Shown: positions 25,806-35,596, counted from the stretch's first letter. The stretch: DNA of 64,000 nt from Rothia halotolerans (GCF_004136635.1 NZ_NOIU01000002.1:62001-126000); one strand, 5' to 3'. Notes: generated by a model from the sequence alone, not told the origin. Program-made: numbers and translations.

Positions 25806-26162
25806 CTAGCGGGCCGCGGCGGCCTCCTCCGGCGCCCCCGAGGAGGGTACCCGCCGGGAGAGCCGGCCGTGGCGGCGCAGCCACATCTCCATCGGGATCG
25901 TGCACAGCGGGGGCACCGAGGCCGCCAGCGCCACGACCCCGGCGACCACGCCCCAGCGGAGGCGGACCGCGGCGATCACCGTGACCAGCACGTAGAGCAG
26001 GAACGCGAAGCCGTGGGCGTAGCCGAAGACCGTGACGACGTCCTCCGTGGTGCGGGTGACGTACTTGAGGAACATGCCGGTCAGCAGACCGAGCCAGGTG
26101 AACGCCTCGATGAAGGCGATCGTCGCGTAGAGGCGGCCGATGCCGCTGAGGGGCTGCTTCAT
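25806..26162 (-). CDS. DUF3817 membrane protein
   Basis: A 118-residue membrane protein with three hydrophobic segments and the DUF3817 pattern: 'RLYATIAFIEAFTWLGLLTGMFLKYV' then 'VFGYAHGFAFLLYVLVTVIAAVRLRW' and 'ALAASVPPLCTIPMEMWLRRHG'. The family is common in actinomycetes and has no assigned function. ATG 26162 has a 'ggaaga' site. It lies 113 bases downstream of the ABC-class ATPase gene on the same strand; co-transcription is possible but not shown. Confidence 0.8.
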   Translation of the reverse strand: MKQPLSGIGRLYATIAFIEAFTWLGLLTGMFLKYVTRTTEDVVTVFGYAHGFAFLLYVLVTVIAAVRLRWGVVAGVVALAASVPPLCTIPMEMWLRRHGRLSRRVPSSGAPEEAAAAR

Positions 26163-26275
26163 GGGGGTCTTCCTGCTTTCTCGGAAGGCGCCGTTCCGTC
26201 GGAAGGCGCCGGTGCCCCGGAGGGCTCCGGGGCGTGGTCTCATCGGGATGGGGCGGGGCAGGCGGGTGTGGAGCC

Positions 26276-27955
26276 TCAGCGGACGCGGAGCCGGCGGTGC
26301 CGGCTCACGGCGGCGTGGACCTCGTGGCGCCGGGGCAGCGCGAGGTCCCCGCGGATCCTGCGGGGGCCGGTGAGGGAGTCGAGGCCCTCCTCCTCGAGCG
26401 CCTCCAGCGCCCGCCGGACGGCCTCGCCGAGGCTCGTCTCCCCGTCCAGGGAGGCTCCGACCCTCTCCAGCAGCAGTGCGATGGCGGCGGTCTGCGCGCC
26501 GTCCACCAGCTGCGGCAGGTACGCGAGGTCGATGTCCTCCTTCCCGGCCTGGATCGTCTCGCGCCCGCGGGCCCGCGGCGGCTTGCGCTCCTCGGAGCGG
26601 AGGCAGCCGCGCGCCGGGATCCGCTCGCCGGAGCGGGCGAAGGCGCCGGCGGCGGGGGCCTCCGCGGCGTCGTCCTGCGCCGCGTGCCGGGCCGCGATCC
26701 GCCGGGCGTGCTCCGTGACCTCCTCGGGGACGTAGGTGTCCATCGCGACGACGTGGTCGGCCACCGGGAAGAACGCCCCGGACCCGCCGGCCACCAGGAC
26801 GGTGGAGACGCCGCGCTCGTCGAAGAGCGCGCGGACCCGGTCCACGAAGGGGGTGATCGGCTCCGAGCCGGCCGGGATCAGCTCCCGCATGGCCCGGTCG
26901 CGGATCATGAAGTTGGTGGCCGAGGTGTCCTCGTCGATGAGCAGGGCCGAGGCGCCCGCCTCCAGGGCCTCGGCGAGGTTGGTGGCCTGCGAGGTCGAGC
27001 CGGAGGCGTTGGCGGTGGTGAAGGCGGCGGTGTCCGCCCCGGAGGGCAGGTCGGAGATGAAGGGCGAGATGTCGACGCCGGCCGCGGCCCGACCGTCCTC
27101 CGCCCGGATGCTGACGGCGTCGGGCACCGTGAGCACCCACTCCCGGCCGTCGCCGCCCAGGTGCGGGTACACCCCGCGCTCCACCGCGCGCAGCAGCGTC
27201 GACTTCCCGTGGTACCCGCCGCCCACGATGACCGTCACCCCGCGCGGGATGCCCATGCCCGTCACGGTGCGGCCGCTGCGCAGCGTGAACTTGGTGCGCA
27301 GCGAAGCGGGGGAGCGGAAGGCGACGCCGCCCTCGAGGGGCAGGTCGGAGACCCCGGAGCGCCGCGGCAGCACCGCGCCGTCGCCGACGAAGGCGATCAG
27401 GCCCCGCTCGGCGAGCTGGCCGTACAGGTCCAGCTGGTCCAGGTGCAGGCGCACGTGCTCGTCCAGCCGCTCCCGGTCCATCCCCTCCAGCAGGGCCGAG
27501 TCCTCGATGAGCCGCGGCAGCTCCTCGGTGAGCAGGCGGGCGGCGGCCCGGCCCTTGACGCGGCGGCCCGCGGCCGGCAGCGAGGCCGTCATGCGGACCT
27601 CCACGGCGTCGCCGTCGATCACGACGCTGCTGCGCTCGAGGACCTCCTGGCCCGGCCGGGTGATGCGCAGGTCGCGGGAGGCCTCGGCGAGGCGGGCGGC
27701 GAGGTCGCGGGCGAGGAAGTCGGCCACGGCGGTGCGCTGCTCGCGGGTGGCGGTGGCCTCGGCCGGCACGGAGGACTCGGCGAGCGAGACCACCGCGCGG
27801 ATCGAGGACGGCGGCGCGTAGGGGTCGCTCTGGACATGGTCGACCACGAGGTCGCAGGCGCCGAGGTCGTAGCGCCCGACCAGCCGCTTGTAGGCGCCGT
27901 ATCCGGAGCCGTCCATCTGGTTCAGGGTCTGCTGCAGCTGCTCGCGTTCGCGCAC
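26276..27955 (-). CDS. ABC-class ATPase (PF09818-type)
   Basis: A 559-residue soluble P-loop protein of the 'predicted ABC-class ATPase' family. Landmarks: an N-terminal domain ('MDGSGYGAYKRLVGRYDL'), Walker A 'VIVGGGYHGKSTLLRAVERG', an ABC-like 'NASGSTSQATNLAEALEAGA' signature region and Walker B 'LLIDEDTSATNFMIRD'. It lacks membrane segments and permease partners; function unknown, with nucleic-acid or stress roles suggested by analogy only. GTG 27955 with 'gaggag' five bases upstream is preferred over a longer frame to 28003. Confidence 0.85.
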   Translation of the reverse strand: MREREQLQQTLNQMDGSGYGAYKRLVGRYDLGACDLVVDHVQSDPYAPPSSIRAVVSLAESSVPAEATATREQRTAVADFLARDLAARLAEASRDLRITRPGQEVLERSSVVIDGDAVEVRMTASLPAAGRRVKGRAAARLLTEELPRLIEDSALLEGMDRERLDEHVRLHLDQLDLYGQLAERGLIAFVGDGAVLPRRSGVSDLPLEGGVAFRSPASLRTKFTLRSGRTVTGMGIPRGVTVIVGGGYHGKSTLLRAVERGVYPHLGGDGREWVLTVPDAVSIRAEDGRAAAGVDISPFISDLPSGADTAAFTTANASGSTSQATNLAEALEAGASALLIDEDTSATNFMIRDRAMRELIPAGSEPITPFVDRVRALFDERGVSTVLVAGGSGAFFPVADHVVAMDTYVPEEVTEHARRIAARHAAQDDAAEAPAAGAFARSGERIPARGCLRSEERKPPRARGRETIQAGKEDIDLAYLPQLVDGAQTAAIALLLERVGASLDGETSLGEAVRRALEALEEEGLDSLTGPRRIRGDLALPRRHEVHAAVSRHRRLRVR

Positions 27956-28137
27956 GGGGCTCCTCGGGGATCGGCGGGTCTTCCTCCCGCCCCACCGTAG
28001 CAATCCGGGGCGTCACGAGGGGCTTCCGGCGCGCGCTTAACAATCGCTCGAGGTTGTCGAATCCGCGTAGAATGGTGTCATCAGGGCGTCAGCGAGGGGC
28101 GGCGCCCTCGGGGAACGCGGACATGAGCCTAAATAAG

Positions 28138-28150
28138 ATAGCCAAGCTAT
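28138..28150. promoter_or_regulatory. Inverted repeat upstream of MarR gene (putative operator)
   Basis: ATAGC (28138-28142) and GCTAT (28146-28150) flank CAA, in an AT-rich segment overlapping the expected -35 position of the marR promoter (-10 TAGGAT, 28162-28167). A related half-site, ATATAGCAAG, lies near 28697 upstream of the downstream MFS gene, so the same protein may bind both promoters. Confidence 0.5.
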
Positions 28151-28174
28151 GTAATTGGTGGTAGGATTCCAGAT

Positions 28175-28636
28175 ATGCAGTCATCGCGCGAGACCCCCCA
28201 GGCCGACGCCGCCACCGAGCGCCGCGCGAGCGAGCTCATCGTCGCCGCCAGCCGCTTCGTCAGGGCGGCGTCGCGGCACCGGGGGAGGGACCGCTCGCCG
28301 ATCGTGCTGCGCACGCTCTCCAACCTCCTGGCCAGCGGCCCCATGCGCATCGGGGACCTCGCGGTCGCCGAGCACATCACCCAGCCGACCATGACCGGGG
28401 TGGTCAAGCGGATGGAGCTCGAGGGCCTGGTGGCCCGCGAGAGCGATCCCGACGACGGCCGCGCCTGGCTGGTCGCGATCACCCCGGCGGGCCAGGAGGT
28501 CCTCGAGGGCTTCCGCGTCCGGGCCGGCGAGCGGGTGGAGCCCGCCCTCGCCCACCTGACCGAGGAGGAGCGCTCCATCCTGTGGAGCGCGGCTCGCATC
28601 ATGGGCAAGGTCACCGCCGAGCTCAACAGCGAGTAG
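28175..28636 (+). CDS. MarR family regulator of the adjacent efflux gene
   Basis: A 153-residue MarR protein: HTH 'RIGDLAVAEHITQPTMTGVVKRMELEGLVARESDPDDGRAW' with the DDGR wing (about 58-100), flanked by dimerisation helices. ATG 28175 has TAGGAT seven bases upstream and no ribosome site (leaderless pattern). It is followed after 108 bases by an MFS drug exporter, whose own AT-rich promoter carries a matching half-site; repression of efflux relieved by a phenolic or drug ligand is the usual arrangement. Confidence 0.85.
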   Translation: MQSSRETPQADAATERRASELIVAASRFVRAASRHRGRDRSPIVLRTLSNLLASGPMRIGDLAVAEHITQPTMTGVVKRMELEGLVARESDPDDGRAWLVAITPAGQEVLEGFRVRAGERVEPALAHLTEEERSILWSAARIMGKVTAELNSE

Positions 28637-28744
28637 CCGCACCCCGAAGCGCCGCCGCTCTCACCCGACGGGACGGCGGCATTTTTCCGGCCATATATAT
28701 AGCAAGACAAAGTACACACGTCGATCCGAAGGAATCCCCCACAG

Positions 28745-30052
28745 ATGTCATCCAGCACCTCGTCCACCGCGACGGAGACGCACGGGACGGCCGACGCCGC
28801 GCCGCCCAAGACGTCCATCCTGAAGCAGCCCATCGCCGTATGGGCCATCGCCTTCGCGTGCATGGTCTCCTTCATGGGCATCGGCCTGGTCGATCCGATC
28901 CTCCCCGCCATCAGCCAGGATCTGGACGCGACCCCCGGCCAGACCATGCTGCTGTTCACCAGCTACCTCTTCATCACCGGCATCGCGATGTTCTTCACCG
29001 GCTGGGTCTCCAGCCGCATCGGGGTCAAGAAGACGCTGCTCATCGGCCTCGTCCTGATCGTCGCCTTCGCCGCGCTCGCCGGCGCCTCCGGCAACGTCGG
29101 GGAGATCATCGGCTTCCGCGCCGGCTGGGGCCTGGGCAACGCGCTGTTCATCTCGACCGCGCTCTCGGCGATCGTCGGCGCCGCGGCCGGCGGCAGCGGC
29201 CAGGCCGTGATGCTCTACGAGGCGGCGCTGGGCGTCGGCATGGCGGTCGGCCCGCTGCTCGGCGGGCTGCTGGGATCCATCTCCTGGCGCGGTCCGTTCT
29301 TCGGCACCGCCGCGCTGATGGCCATCGGCTTCATCGCCGTCATGGCCCTGCTGCGCGGGCCCCAGAACTCCGCGCCCAGCGGCCAGAAGATCTCCCTGAC
29401 CGCCGGCTTCAGCGCCCTGAAGGACCCGGCGCTGCGCATCCTGGCCCTGACCGCGCTGTTCTACAACTTCGCCTTCTTCACCCTGCTCGCCTACAGCCCC
29501 TACCCCCTGGAGGCCGCGGCCGCCCAGGTGGGCAAGGAGTTCGGCGCCCACGAGCTCGGCCTGGTCTTCTTCGGCTGGGGCCTGGCGCTGGCCATCGCCT
29601 CGGTGTTCATCGCCCCGCTGCTGACCCGCCGCTTCGGCCTGCGCCCCGTGCTGTACACCATGCTCGGCCTCCTGGCCGTCTGCATGGCGGTCGCGGCGTT
29701 GGCCATCGACTCCCTCGTGACGCTGATCGTCATGATCGTCCTCTCCGGCCTCTTCCAGGGCGTGATGAACACCGCCCTGACCGAGACCGTCATGGAGGCC
29801 ACCTCCCTGCCCCGCTCGATCGCCTCCTCGACGTACTCGGGCGTGCGCTTCATCGGCGGTGGTCTCGCCCCGGCCATCGCGGGGCCGATCTCCGATGCCC
29901 TGGGCGCCGAGATCCCCTACTGGCTGGCGGTGGTCACCATCGCGGTGGCCATCGTGCTCCTGGTCTTCGGCGGCAAGCACCTGACGGCTCCCCGCCGTCC
30001 GCACGAGAGCGCGGAGGGCGAGGCCGAGGCCATCGCCGTCGGCTCCGAGTGA
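28745..30052 (+). CDS. MFS drug efflux transporter
   Basis: A 435-residue, twelve-segment exporter of the DHA1 type: 'MVSFMGIGLVDPILPAISQDL' in TM1, the loop 'GWVSSRIGVKKTLLIG', and motif C-like 'YEAALGVGMAVGPLLGGLLGSISWRGPFFG' in TM5, which marks antiporters. ATG 28745 has 'gaaggaa' upstream. A promoter region rich in TATAT (28692-28700) precedes it, with a half-site like the marR operator. Probably exports toxic hydrophobic compounds under MarR control. Confidence 0.85.
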   Translation: MSSSTSSTATETHGTADAAPPKTSILKQPIAVWAIAFACMVSFMGIGLVDPILPAISQDLDATPGQTMLLFTSYLFITGIAMFFTGWVSSRIGVKKTLLIGLVLIVAFAALAGASGNVGEIIGFRAGWGLGNALFISTALSAIVGAAAGGSGQAVMLYEAALGVGMAVGPLLGGLLGSISWRGPFFGTAALMAIGFIAVMALLRGPQNSAPSGQKISLTAGFSALKDPALRILALTALFYNFAFFTLLAYSPYPLEAAAAQVGKEFGAHELGLVFFGWGLALAIASVFIAPLLTRRFGLRPVLYTMLGLLAVCMAVAALAIDSLVTLIVMIVLSGLFQGVMNTALTETVMEATSLPRSIASSTYSGVRFIGGGLAPAIAGPISDALGAEIPYWLAVVTIAVAIVLLVFGGKHLTAPRRPHESAEGEAEAIAVGSE

Positions 30053-30097
30053 CCGCGCCGTGAGCGCTCGCACCGCGAGGCGCTGAGGACATCCGCC

Positions 30098-30138
30098 GGG
30101 CCGGGTGCCCGTCCTCCACAGGGACGGGCGCCCGGCCC
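30098..30138. terminator. Strong hairpin terminator after the MFS efflux gene
   Basis: A 17-bp stem (30098-30114 with 30122-30138, one G-U pair) with a seven-base loop, followed by 'gtctcatt', 46 bases after the stop. Confidence 0.75.
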
Positions 30139-30299
30139 GTCTCATTGCGCGGCCGGCGGCGGCACCGCCCGGGGCCTCCTCGGCGGCGTTCCGGCGCGCC
30201 GCGCCAGGCCCCCGCCCTCGTCCTCGCCCCGGGACTCCGGGGAGAGCACGGCATCCGGGTGAACCTGTTCCGCCTCGCCCATCACTCGCCTAAGCCCCC

Positions 30300-31013
30300 T
30301 CACTCCTGCCGCCCGGTGGCCCGCACCGTGATGTTGATCCTCCCGCGGAGCACCCCGCACCCTTGCGGGGCGCTGCCCTCGAGGACCCTGGGGACCCCGT
30401 GGAACATGAAGCGGCTCGGACCGCCGAAGACGATCAGGTCGCCCGAGGCGAGCCGCAGGTCCTCGTAGGGGCGGGAGCGGGTCTGGGTGTTGCCGGCCCT
30501 GAAGACGGCGGTGTCCCCGATGCTCAGGCTCACCACCGGTGCCGAGGAGCTCTCGTCCCGGTCCTGGTGCATGCCCATCCGGGCGCCGGGCGGATAGTAG
30601 TTGACCAGGGCGACGTCGGGCTCGTAGGTCTCGGCCCAGGCGTCGAGGCGGGCGGGGTCGAGGCCCGGCCAGGAGGGGGCCGTGCGGGGGTCGAAGGCGC
30701 TGCGCAGGGCGGCGCGGGAGAGGCGGACGAGCCACTCGGGCAGCGGCAGCGGGGCGGCGCCCTCAGGGCCGGCCGTCTCACTCCACCCCGCCGGCCCCCA
30801 CACGAGGCCGAGCGGGACCATCCGCACCGACATGGGGTGCCCGCCCACCAGGGGCGAGTGCGGGGCGATCGGCCCCCGGCCCCACTCCTCGAAGCGGTCC
30901 GCGATCCACCGCTGCCGCCGGAGGCTCAGCCAGGCGGGGACGTGCACGGCGCCGGGCAGCACCTCGCGCGCCCGGCGGTCCAGGCGCTCCTCGCCGAACA
31001 GCGCGTCGTCCAT
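30300..31013 (-). CDS. alkB: AlkB-type 2-oxoglutarate/Fe(II) DNA dealkylase
   Basis: A 237-residue dioxygenase. The iron ligands HxD are in 'MGMHQDRDE' and the distal His in 'FMFHGVPRV'; the oxoglutarate-binding arginines are in 'RGRINITVRATG'. 'ALVNYYPPGARMG' and 'VVSLSIGDTAVFR' are family blocks. It removes methyl groups from N1-methyladenine and N3-methylcytosine. Start ATG 31013 has 'ggaggga' upstream. Monocistronic, with a terminator separating it from glpK. Confidence 0.88.
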   Translation of the reverse strand: MDDALFGEERLDRRAREVLPGAVHVPAWLSLRRQRWIADRFEEWGRGPIAPHSPLVGGHPMSVRMVPLGLVWGPAGWSETAGPEGAAPLPLPEWLVRLSRAALRSAFDPRTAPSWPGLDPARLDAWAETYEPDVALVNYYPPGARMGMHQDRDESSSAPVVSLSIGDTAVFRAGNTQTRSRPYEDLRLASGDLIVFGGPSRFMFHGVPRVLEGSAPQGCGVLRGRINITVRATGRQE

Positions 31014-31072
31014 CTCAGGCTCCCTCCGGGAACGCGGTGCAGGGGGTCGCGGGGTGCGGGCCCTGACGCGAG

Positions 31073-31118
31073 CGGGCCGCCGTCCGCACCCCGCGGCGGG
31101 GGAGCGGACGGCGGCCCG
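31073..31118. terminator. Terminator at the end of the glp operon
   Basis: A perfect 15-bp stem (31073-31087 with 31104-31118, core GGGCCGCCGTCCGC), enclosing a nested CCCGC/GCGGG stem, 22 bases after the glpK stop. Confidence 0.75.
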
Positions 31119-31139
31119 GCATGCGTGGGTCCGAGGGTA

Positions 31140-32717
31140 TCAGCCCTCGTGGACGTCGTCGTCGACCCAGTCGAAGGTCCGCGTCACGGCCTTCTTCCAG
31201 AGACGGTACTGCCGCTCGATGTCGGCCTCGTCCGCCTGCGGGCTCCAGCGCTTGTCCTCCTGCCAGTTGGCGGTGACGTCGTCCTCGCCGGACCAGAAGC
31301 CCACCGCGATGCCGGCCGCGTAGGCCGCGCCCAGCGCCGTCGTCTCGATGACGTGGGGCCGGATGACGTCCACCCGGAGCACGTCCGCCTGGAACTGCAT
31401 GAGGAACTCGTTGGCGGTCATCCCGCCGTCCACGCGCAGCTCGGTCAGGTCGACGCCGGAGTCGGCGTTCATCGCGTCCAGGACCTCGCGGGACTGGAAC
31501 GCGGTCGCCTCCAGCGCGGCCCGGACGATGTGCTCCTTGCGGGCGTAGCGGGTCAGGCCCACCAGCGCGCCGCGGGCGTCGGAGCGCCAGTAGGGGGCGA
31601 ACAGGCCGGAGAAGGCGGGCACGAAGTAGCACCCGCCGGTGTCCTCCACCGACTTCGCCAGCTCCTCCGTCTCCTGCGCGCTGCCGATCAGGCCCAGGTT
31701 GTCCCGCAGCCACTGGATCAGCGAGCCGGAGACCGCGACCGAGCCCTCCAGCGCGTAGACCGGCTTCTGGTCCCCGAGCTGGTAGGCCACCGTGGTCAGC
31801 AGGCCGTTCTCCGAGAACACCGGCTCCTCGCCGGTGTTCATCAGCATGAAGTTGCCGGTCCCGTAGGTGTTCTTGGACATGCCCTTCTCGAAGCACGCCT
31901 GGCCGAAGGTCGCCGCCTGCTGGTCGCCCAGGATGCCCGCGATGGGGGTCCCGCGCAGCATGCCGCCGACGCGGCCCTGGCCGTACACCTCGGAGGAGGA
32001 GCGGATCTCCGGCAGCATCGACATCGGGATGCCGAAGTCCTCGGCGATGTCCTCCTCCCACTCGAGCGTGCGGATGTTCATCAGCATCGTCCGGGAGGCG
32101 TTGGTGACGTCGGTGATGTGGATGCCGCCGCTGGTGCCGCCGGTCAGGTGCCACATGACCCACGAGTCGGTGGTGCCGAACAGGAGGTCGCCCTTCTCGG
32201 CGCGCTCGCGGGCGCCCTCCACGTTGTCCAGGATCCACTTGACCTTGGGACCGGCGAAGTACGTGGTCAGGGACAGCCCCACGCGGTCGTGGTACCTGTC
32301 GTAGCCGACGTCGCCGGCGAGCTCGTCGCAGATCTTCTGGGTCCGGGTGTCCTGCCAGACGATGGCGTTGTACACCGGCTCGCCGGTGTTCTTGTCCCAG
32401 ACCACCGCCGTCTCGCGCTGGTTGGTGATGCCCACCGCGGCCACCAGGTGGTGGTTGACGTCCGCGTCCGTGAGGCACTGCGCCACGGCGCGGCGCACGT
32501 TGCGCCAGATCTCCTGCGGGTCGTGCTCGACCCATCCCGCCTTGGGGAAGATCTGCTCGTGCTCGTACTGGGAGACCGAGACGATCTCGCCCTTCTTGTT
32601 GAAGAGGATCGCGCGGGAGCTCGTGGTCCCCTGATCGATCGCCAGCACGTACTGCTTGTCGGTGTCCAGAGTCTGTGAGAACAAGGTCGAGGTACCTGAA
32701 TCTTCCTGCTGCGTCAT
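31140..32717 (-). CDS. glpK: Glycerol kinase
   Basis: A 525-residue FGGY kinase that phosphorylates glycerol to sn-glycerol-3-phosphate. Full length, with '[16 protein letters not shown]' (ATP phosphate-1), '[12 protein letters not shown]' (glycerol-binding Glu/Asp region), '[16 protein letters not shown]', '[10 protein letters not shown]' and '[18 protein letters not shown]'. ATG 32717 has an 'aaaggaag' site. Last gene of the glpD-glpF-glpK unit, 70 bases after glpF. Confidence 0.95.
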   Translation of the reverse strand: MTQQEDSGTSTLFSQTLDTDKQYVLAIDQGTTSSRAILFNKKGEIVSVSQYEHEQIFPKAGWVEHDPQEIWRNVRRAVAQCLTDADVNHHLVAAVGITNQRETAVVWDKNTGEPVYNAIVWQDTRTQKICDELAGDVGYDRYHDRVGLSLTTYFAGPKVKWILDNVEGARERAEKGDLLFGTTDSWVMWHLTGGTSGGIHITDVTNASRTMLMNIRTLEWEEDIAEDFGIPMSMLPEIRSSSEVYGQGRVGGMLRGTPIAGILGDQQAATFGQACFEKGMSKNTYGTGNFMLMNTGEEPVFSENGLLTTVAYQLGDQKPVYALEGSVAVSGSLIQWLRDNLGLIGSAQETEELAKSVEDTGGCYFVPAFSGLFAPYWRSDARGALVGLTRYARKEHIVRAALEATAFQSREVLDAMNADSGVDLTELRVDGGMTANEFLMQFQADVLRVDVIRPHVIETTALGAAYAAGIAVGFWSGEDDVTANWQEDKRWSPQADEADIERQYRLWKKAVTRTFDWVDDDVHEG

Positions 32718-32787
32718 TGCGGCTTCCTTTCTGTGGCGCCTCCGCGGGGGAGGCGGGGGTCTTCTCCGGCGGGCTGCGCCGCCGGGA

Positions 32788-33594
32788 TCAGAGGGCGACG
32801 AGGAGCGGGATCACCAGGGCCGCCAGCAGACCGCCCAGGATGGGCCCCAGGACGGGGACCCACGAGTAGGACCAGTCGGAGCCGCCCTTGCCGCGGATCG
32901 GCAGCACGGCGTGCGCGATGCGGGGCCCGAGGTCTCGGGCGGGGTTGATCGCGTAGCCGGTGGGGCCGCCGAGCGAGACGCCGATGGCCAGCACGACCAG
33001 GGCGACCGGCAGCGGGCCGACCTCGGCCGGTGTCATGCCCGAGTAGAGGACGAAGCCGACGAGAACGAAGGTCGCCAGGACCTCGGTCACCAGGTTCCAC
33101 CCGTAGGAGCGGATCTCGGGACCGGTCGAGAAGACGCCGAGCTTCAGGGCCGGCTCCTCGTCCTGGTCGAAGTGCTGCTTGTAGGCCAGCCAGCACAGCA
33201 CGGCGCCGACGATGGCGCCGACCATCTGCGCGACGATGTAGATCGCGATGTTGGCGAAGGTGGCGGGGACGCCATCGGCCAGGTCCTCGCCCGCGGCGGC
33301 CATGCCGATCGTCACCGCCGGATTGAGGTGCCCGCCGGTGAGGTAGGCGGCGTGGACGCCGGCGTAGACGCCGAGGCCCCAGCCGAAGGAGATCATCAGC
33401 CAGCCGCCGGCGTGGCTCTTGGTCTTGGGAAGCAGCTGCCCCGCCACGACGCCCGCGCCGAGCAGGATGAGGATCGCCGTGCCGATGAACTCCGAGGCGA
33501 ACATCCCCAGGGGTGTGGGGGCGCCGTCCTGGACGAAGGCGGGGGAGAGTCCGAGGATCCCCACCGCGTCGGATGCGAGAAGTGGAATCGACAT
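32788..33594 (-). CDS. glpF: Glycerol uptake facilitator (MIP family)
   Basis: A 268-residue aquaglyceroporin with six membrane segments and two NPA loops: 'GGHLNPAVT' and '[13 protein letters not shown]'. The Asp after the second NPAR marks glycerol facilitators rather than water channels. ATG 33594 is preferred; an in-frame GTG two codons upstream (33600) is only four bases from the 'ggaaag' site. An 18-base palindrome at 33611-33628 lies 16 bases upstream of the ATG. Located between glpD and glpK, giving the full uptake-phosphorylation-oxidation set. Confidence 0.92.
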   Translation of the reverse strand: MSIPLLASDAVGILGLSPAFVQDGAPTPLGMFASEFIGTAILILLGAGVVAGQLLPKTKSHAGGWLMISFGWGLGVYAGVHAAYLTGGHLNPAVTIGMAAAGEDLADGVPATFANIAIYIVAQMVGAIVGAVLCWLAYKQHFDQDEEPALKLGVFSTGPEIRSYGWNLVTEVLATFVLVGFVLYSGMTPAEVGPLPVALVVLAIGVSLGGPTGYAINPARDLGPRIAHAVLPIRGKGGSDWSYSWVPVLGPILGGLLAALVIPLLVAL

Positions 33595-33610
33595 TGCCAC
33601 TCAACTTTCC

Positions 33611-33628
33611 TGGCACAGCACTGTGCCA
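33611..33628. promoter_or_regulatory. 18-bp perfect palindrome upstream of glpF
   Basis: TGGCACAG (33611-33618) and CTGTGCCA (33621-33628) with CA between, in the 123-base glpD-glpF gap. A second inverted pair, CCCGGTCC (33644-33651) and GGACCGGG (33662-33669), lies just upstream. These could be an internal operator plus partial terminator, or RNA hairpins setting differential expression of glpD and glpFK. Confidence 0.5.
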
Positions 33629-33717
33629 TCTCTTCAGAGGTGCCCCGGTCCCGCGAGCGCTGGACCGGGAGGTGATTGATGGGTCAGGGGTGGTCGGTGG
33701 TCAGGGGACCGGCGGGG

Positions 33718-35469
33718 TCAGGAGGAGTGGAGCGCGATCTTGGGCGCGATCTCGGTCTCGGCCGTGACCTCGGCGGCGGCGCTCGCGTCGTCCTCGTGGG
33801 TCTCGGCCGCGGCCATGCTCTCGACGCGGCGCCGGTAGGTCGCCAGCTCCCGCTTCCGTGCCTCGGCGTCCCAGCCCAGCTCCGCGCCGGCGATCTCGAC
33901 GATCTCCTCGGCGGCGGCCAGGCCGCGGTCGCGCTGCTCGAGGTCCAGGCGGACGCGGCGGATCAGGAGGTCCTCCAGGTGCAGCGCGCCCTCGTGGCGC
34001 ACGCCGAGCAGGACCTCGGCCCGCAGGAAGGCGGGGGCGTCCCGGAGGGGGCGGCCCCAGACGGGGTCCTCCTCGATCAGCTCCAGGACGTCGTCGATCT
34101 CGGAGCCGTAGCGCTCCAGCAGGCTGTCCACCCGGGCCGCCGTCCAGCCGTGCCGCTGGGCGATCGCGTCGGCGCGGTTCCGCGCCGCCTCGTAGCCCTC
34201 GGCGCCGACCAGCGGGATGTCGTGGGTGACGGAGGGGCGCGCCTTGGCGGCGGAGCCGAGGGCGAAGTCGACGGCGTCGCGCGCCATCACCCGGTAGGTG
34301 GTCAGCTTGCCGCCGGCGATGACCGACAGGCCCGGGGCCGCCTCGGTCACGGTGTGCTCGCGGGAGACCTTGGTGGACTGGGCGGCGTCGTCCTTCTTGA
34401 CCACCGGCTGCAGCAGCGGGCGCAGGCCGGCGTAGGTGCTGAGGATGTCGTCCCGGGTCAGCGGCTTGTCGAGGATCGCGTTGGCGTGCTCGAGGACGTA
34501 GTCGATGTCCTCGCGGGTGGCCACCGGCCGGGAGTAGTTCTGCTCGTACGGGGTGTCCGTGGTGCCGATGACCCAGTAGCGCTGCCAGGGGATGATGAAC
34601 AGCACCGACTTCTCGGTGCGCAGGAAGATCCCGGTCTCGGCGTCGATGCGCTCGCGCGGGACCACGATGTGGATGCCCTTGGAGGCCAGCACCTTCAGCC
34701 CGGCCTCGGTGCCGCCGAGCCGCTCGGTCTGCTCGGTCCACACGCCGGTCGCGTTGACCACGTGGCGGGCCTTGATCTCGTGCTCGGCGCCGGTCTCCAG
34801 GTCCGTGACCTTGGCGCCGACGACGCGGCCGGTGGAGGACTTGACCAGCTCCGTGACCTGGGTGCGGTTGGCGGCGAGGGCGCCGTAGCCGGCCGCGGTG
34901 CGCACGACGTCGACGACGAGGCGGGCGTCGTCCACCCGGGCGTCGTAGAAGCGGATGGCCCCGGTCAGGGAGTCCGGGCGGATGCCGGGGAACAGCCGGC
35001 GCGCGCCCTTCTTGGTGTAGTGCCGCTGGGTCGGGACGATCTTGCGTCCGCGGGCGCCCAGCCGGGCGAGCGTGTCGTACATCCCGATGCCGACCGCCGA
35101 GTAGCTGCGCTCGATCACCGGCATCTTCAGGGGCCACAGGAAAGGCTGGGCCTTGACCAGGTGCGGCGCGATCCGGGTGAGCAGCAGGCCGCGCTCGGCC
35201 AGTGCCTCGGAGACGAGCTTGAAGTCGAGGTTGTAGAGGTAGCGCAGTCCGCCGTGGACCAGCTTGGAGGACCAGGAGGAGGTGCCGGAGGCCCAGTCGC
35301 CGGCCTCCACGACGGCGGTGCGCATCCCGCGCGTCGCGGCGTCGAGCGCGATGCCCGCGCCGGTGATGCCGCCGCCGATGACGAGGATGTCCACCCCCTC
35401 CTCGTCGGACATGCTCTCGAGGGCTCGTGACCGGTTCTCGGCCGTGAGATGGGTGGCGGAGATCTTCAT
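33718..35469 (-). CDS. glpD: Glycerol-3-phosphate dehydrogenase (FAD, aerobic)
   Basis: A 583-residue membrane-associated flavoenzyme that oxidises glycerol-3-phosphate to dihydroxyacetone phosphate and feeds electrons to quinone. FAD site 'ILVIGGGITGAGIALDAATRG', 'SSKLVHGGLRYLYN' and 'IHIVVPRERID' are diagnostic; a C-terminal helical DAO_C domain follows (about 420-545). ATG 35469 has an ideal 'aggagg' site. First gene of the operon, divergent from a SorC/DeoR-type regulator across a 144-base region with a 6-2-6 palindrome. Confidence 0.95.
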   Translation of the reverse strand: MKISATHLTAENRSRALESMSDEEGVDILVIGGGITGAGIALDAATRGMRTAVVEAGDWASGTSSWSSKLVHGGLRYLYNLDFKLVSEALAERGLLLTRIAPHLVKAQPFLWPLKMPVIERSYSAVGIGMYDTLARLGARGRKIVPTQRHYTKKGARRLFPGIRPDSLTGAIRFYDARVDDARLVVDVVRTAAGYGALAANRTQVTELVKSSTGRVVGAKVTDLETGAEHEIKARHVVNATGVWTEQTERLGGTEAGLKVLASKGIHIVVPRERIDAETGIFLRTEKSVLFIIPWQRYWVIGTTDTPYEQNYSRPVATREDIDYVLEHANAILDKPLTRDDILSTYAGLRPLLQPVVKKDDAAQSTKVSREHTVTEAAPGLSVIAGGKLTTYRVMARDAVDFALGSAAKARPSVTHDIPLVGAEGYEAARNRADAIAQRHGWTAARVDSLLERYGSEIDDVLELIEEDPVWGRPLRDAPAFLRAEVLLGVRHEGALHLEDLLIRRVRLDLEQRDRGLAAAEEIVEIAGAELGWDAEARKRELATYRRRVESMAAAETHEDDASAAAEVTAETEIAPKIALHSS

Positions 35470-35582
35470 GGTTCCTCCTGTGCTGAACGCCGGATGCTTT
35501 CCTCGCCCCGCCTGACTGGGGTCTCACGGGGCGCGGGACTACATCCAGTTCTACCCAATCGTGAAAGAATGAGCACGACCTG

Positions 35583-35596
35583 TGCACGAACGTGCA
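35583..35596. promoter_or_regulatory. Palindromic operator in the glpD/regulator divergent promoter
   Basis: TGCACG (35583-35588) and CGTGCA (35591-35596) separated by AA, followed directly by the regulator's 'aaaggag' site. A related GTG..CAC pair lies just upstream (about 35561-35576). Its place between the divergent genes suggests one protein controlling both sides. Confidence 0.6.

Noticed and set aside
26234-28000. A 588-codon plus-strand frame opposite the ABC-class ATPase
   Set aside because: Antisense shadow; the minus strand carries Walker motifs and a ribosome site.
33676-35430. A 584-codon plus-strand frame opposite glpD
   Set aside because: Antisense shadow of glpD with repetitive Gly/Val/Asp/Arg composition.
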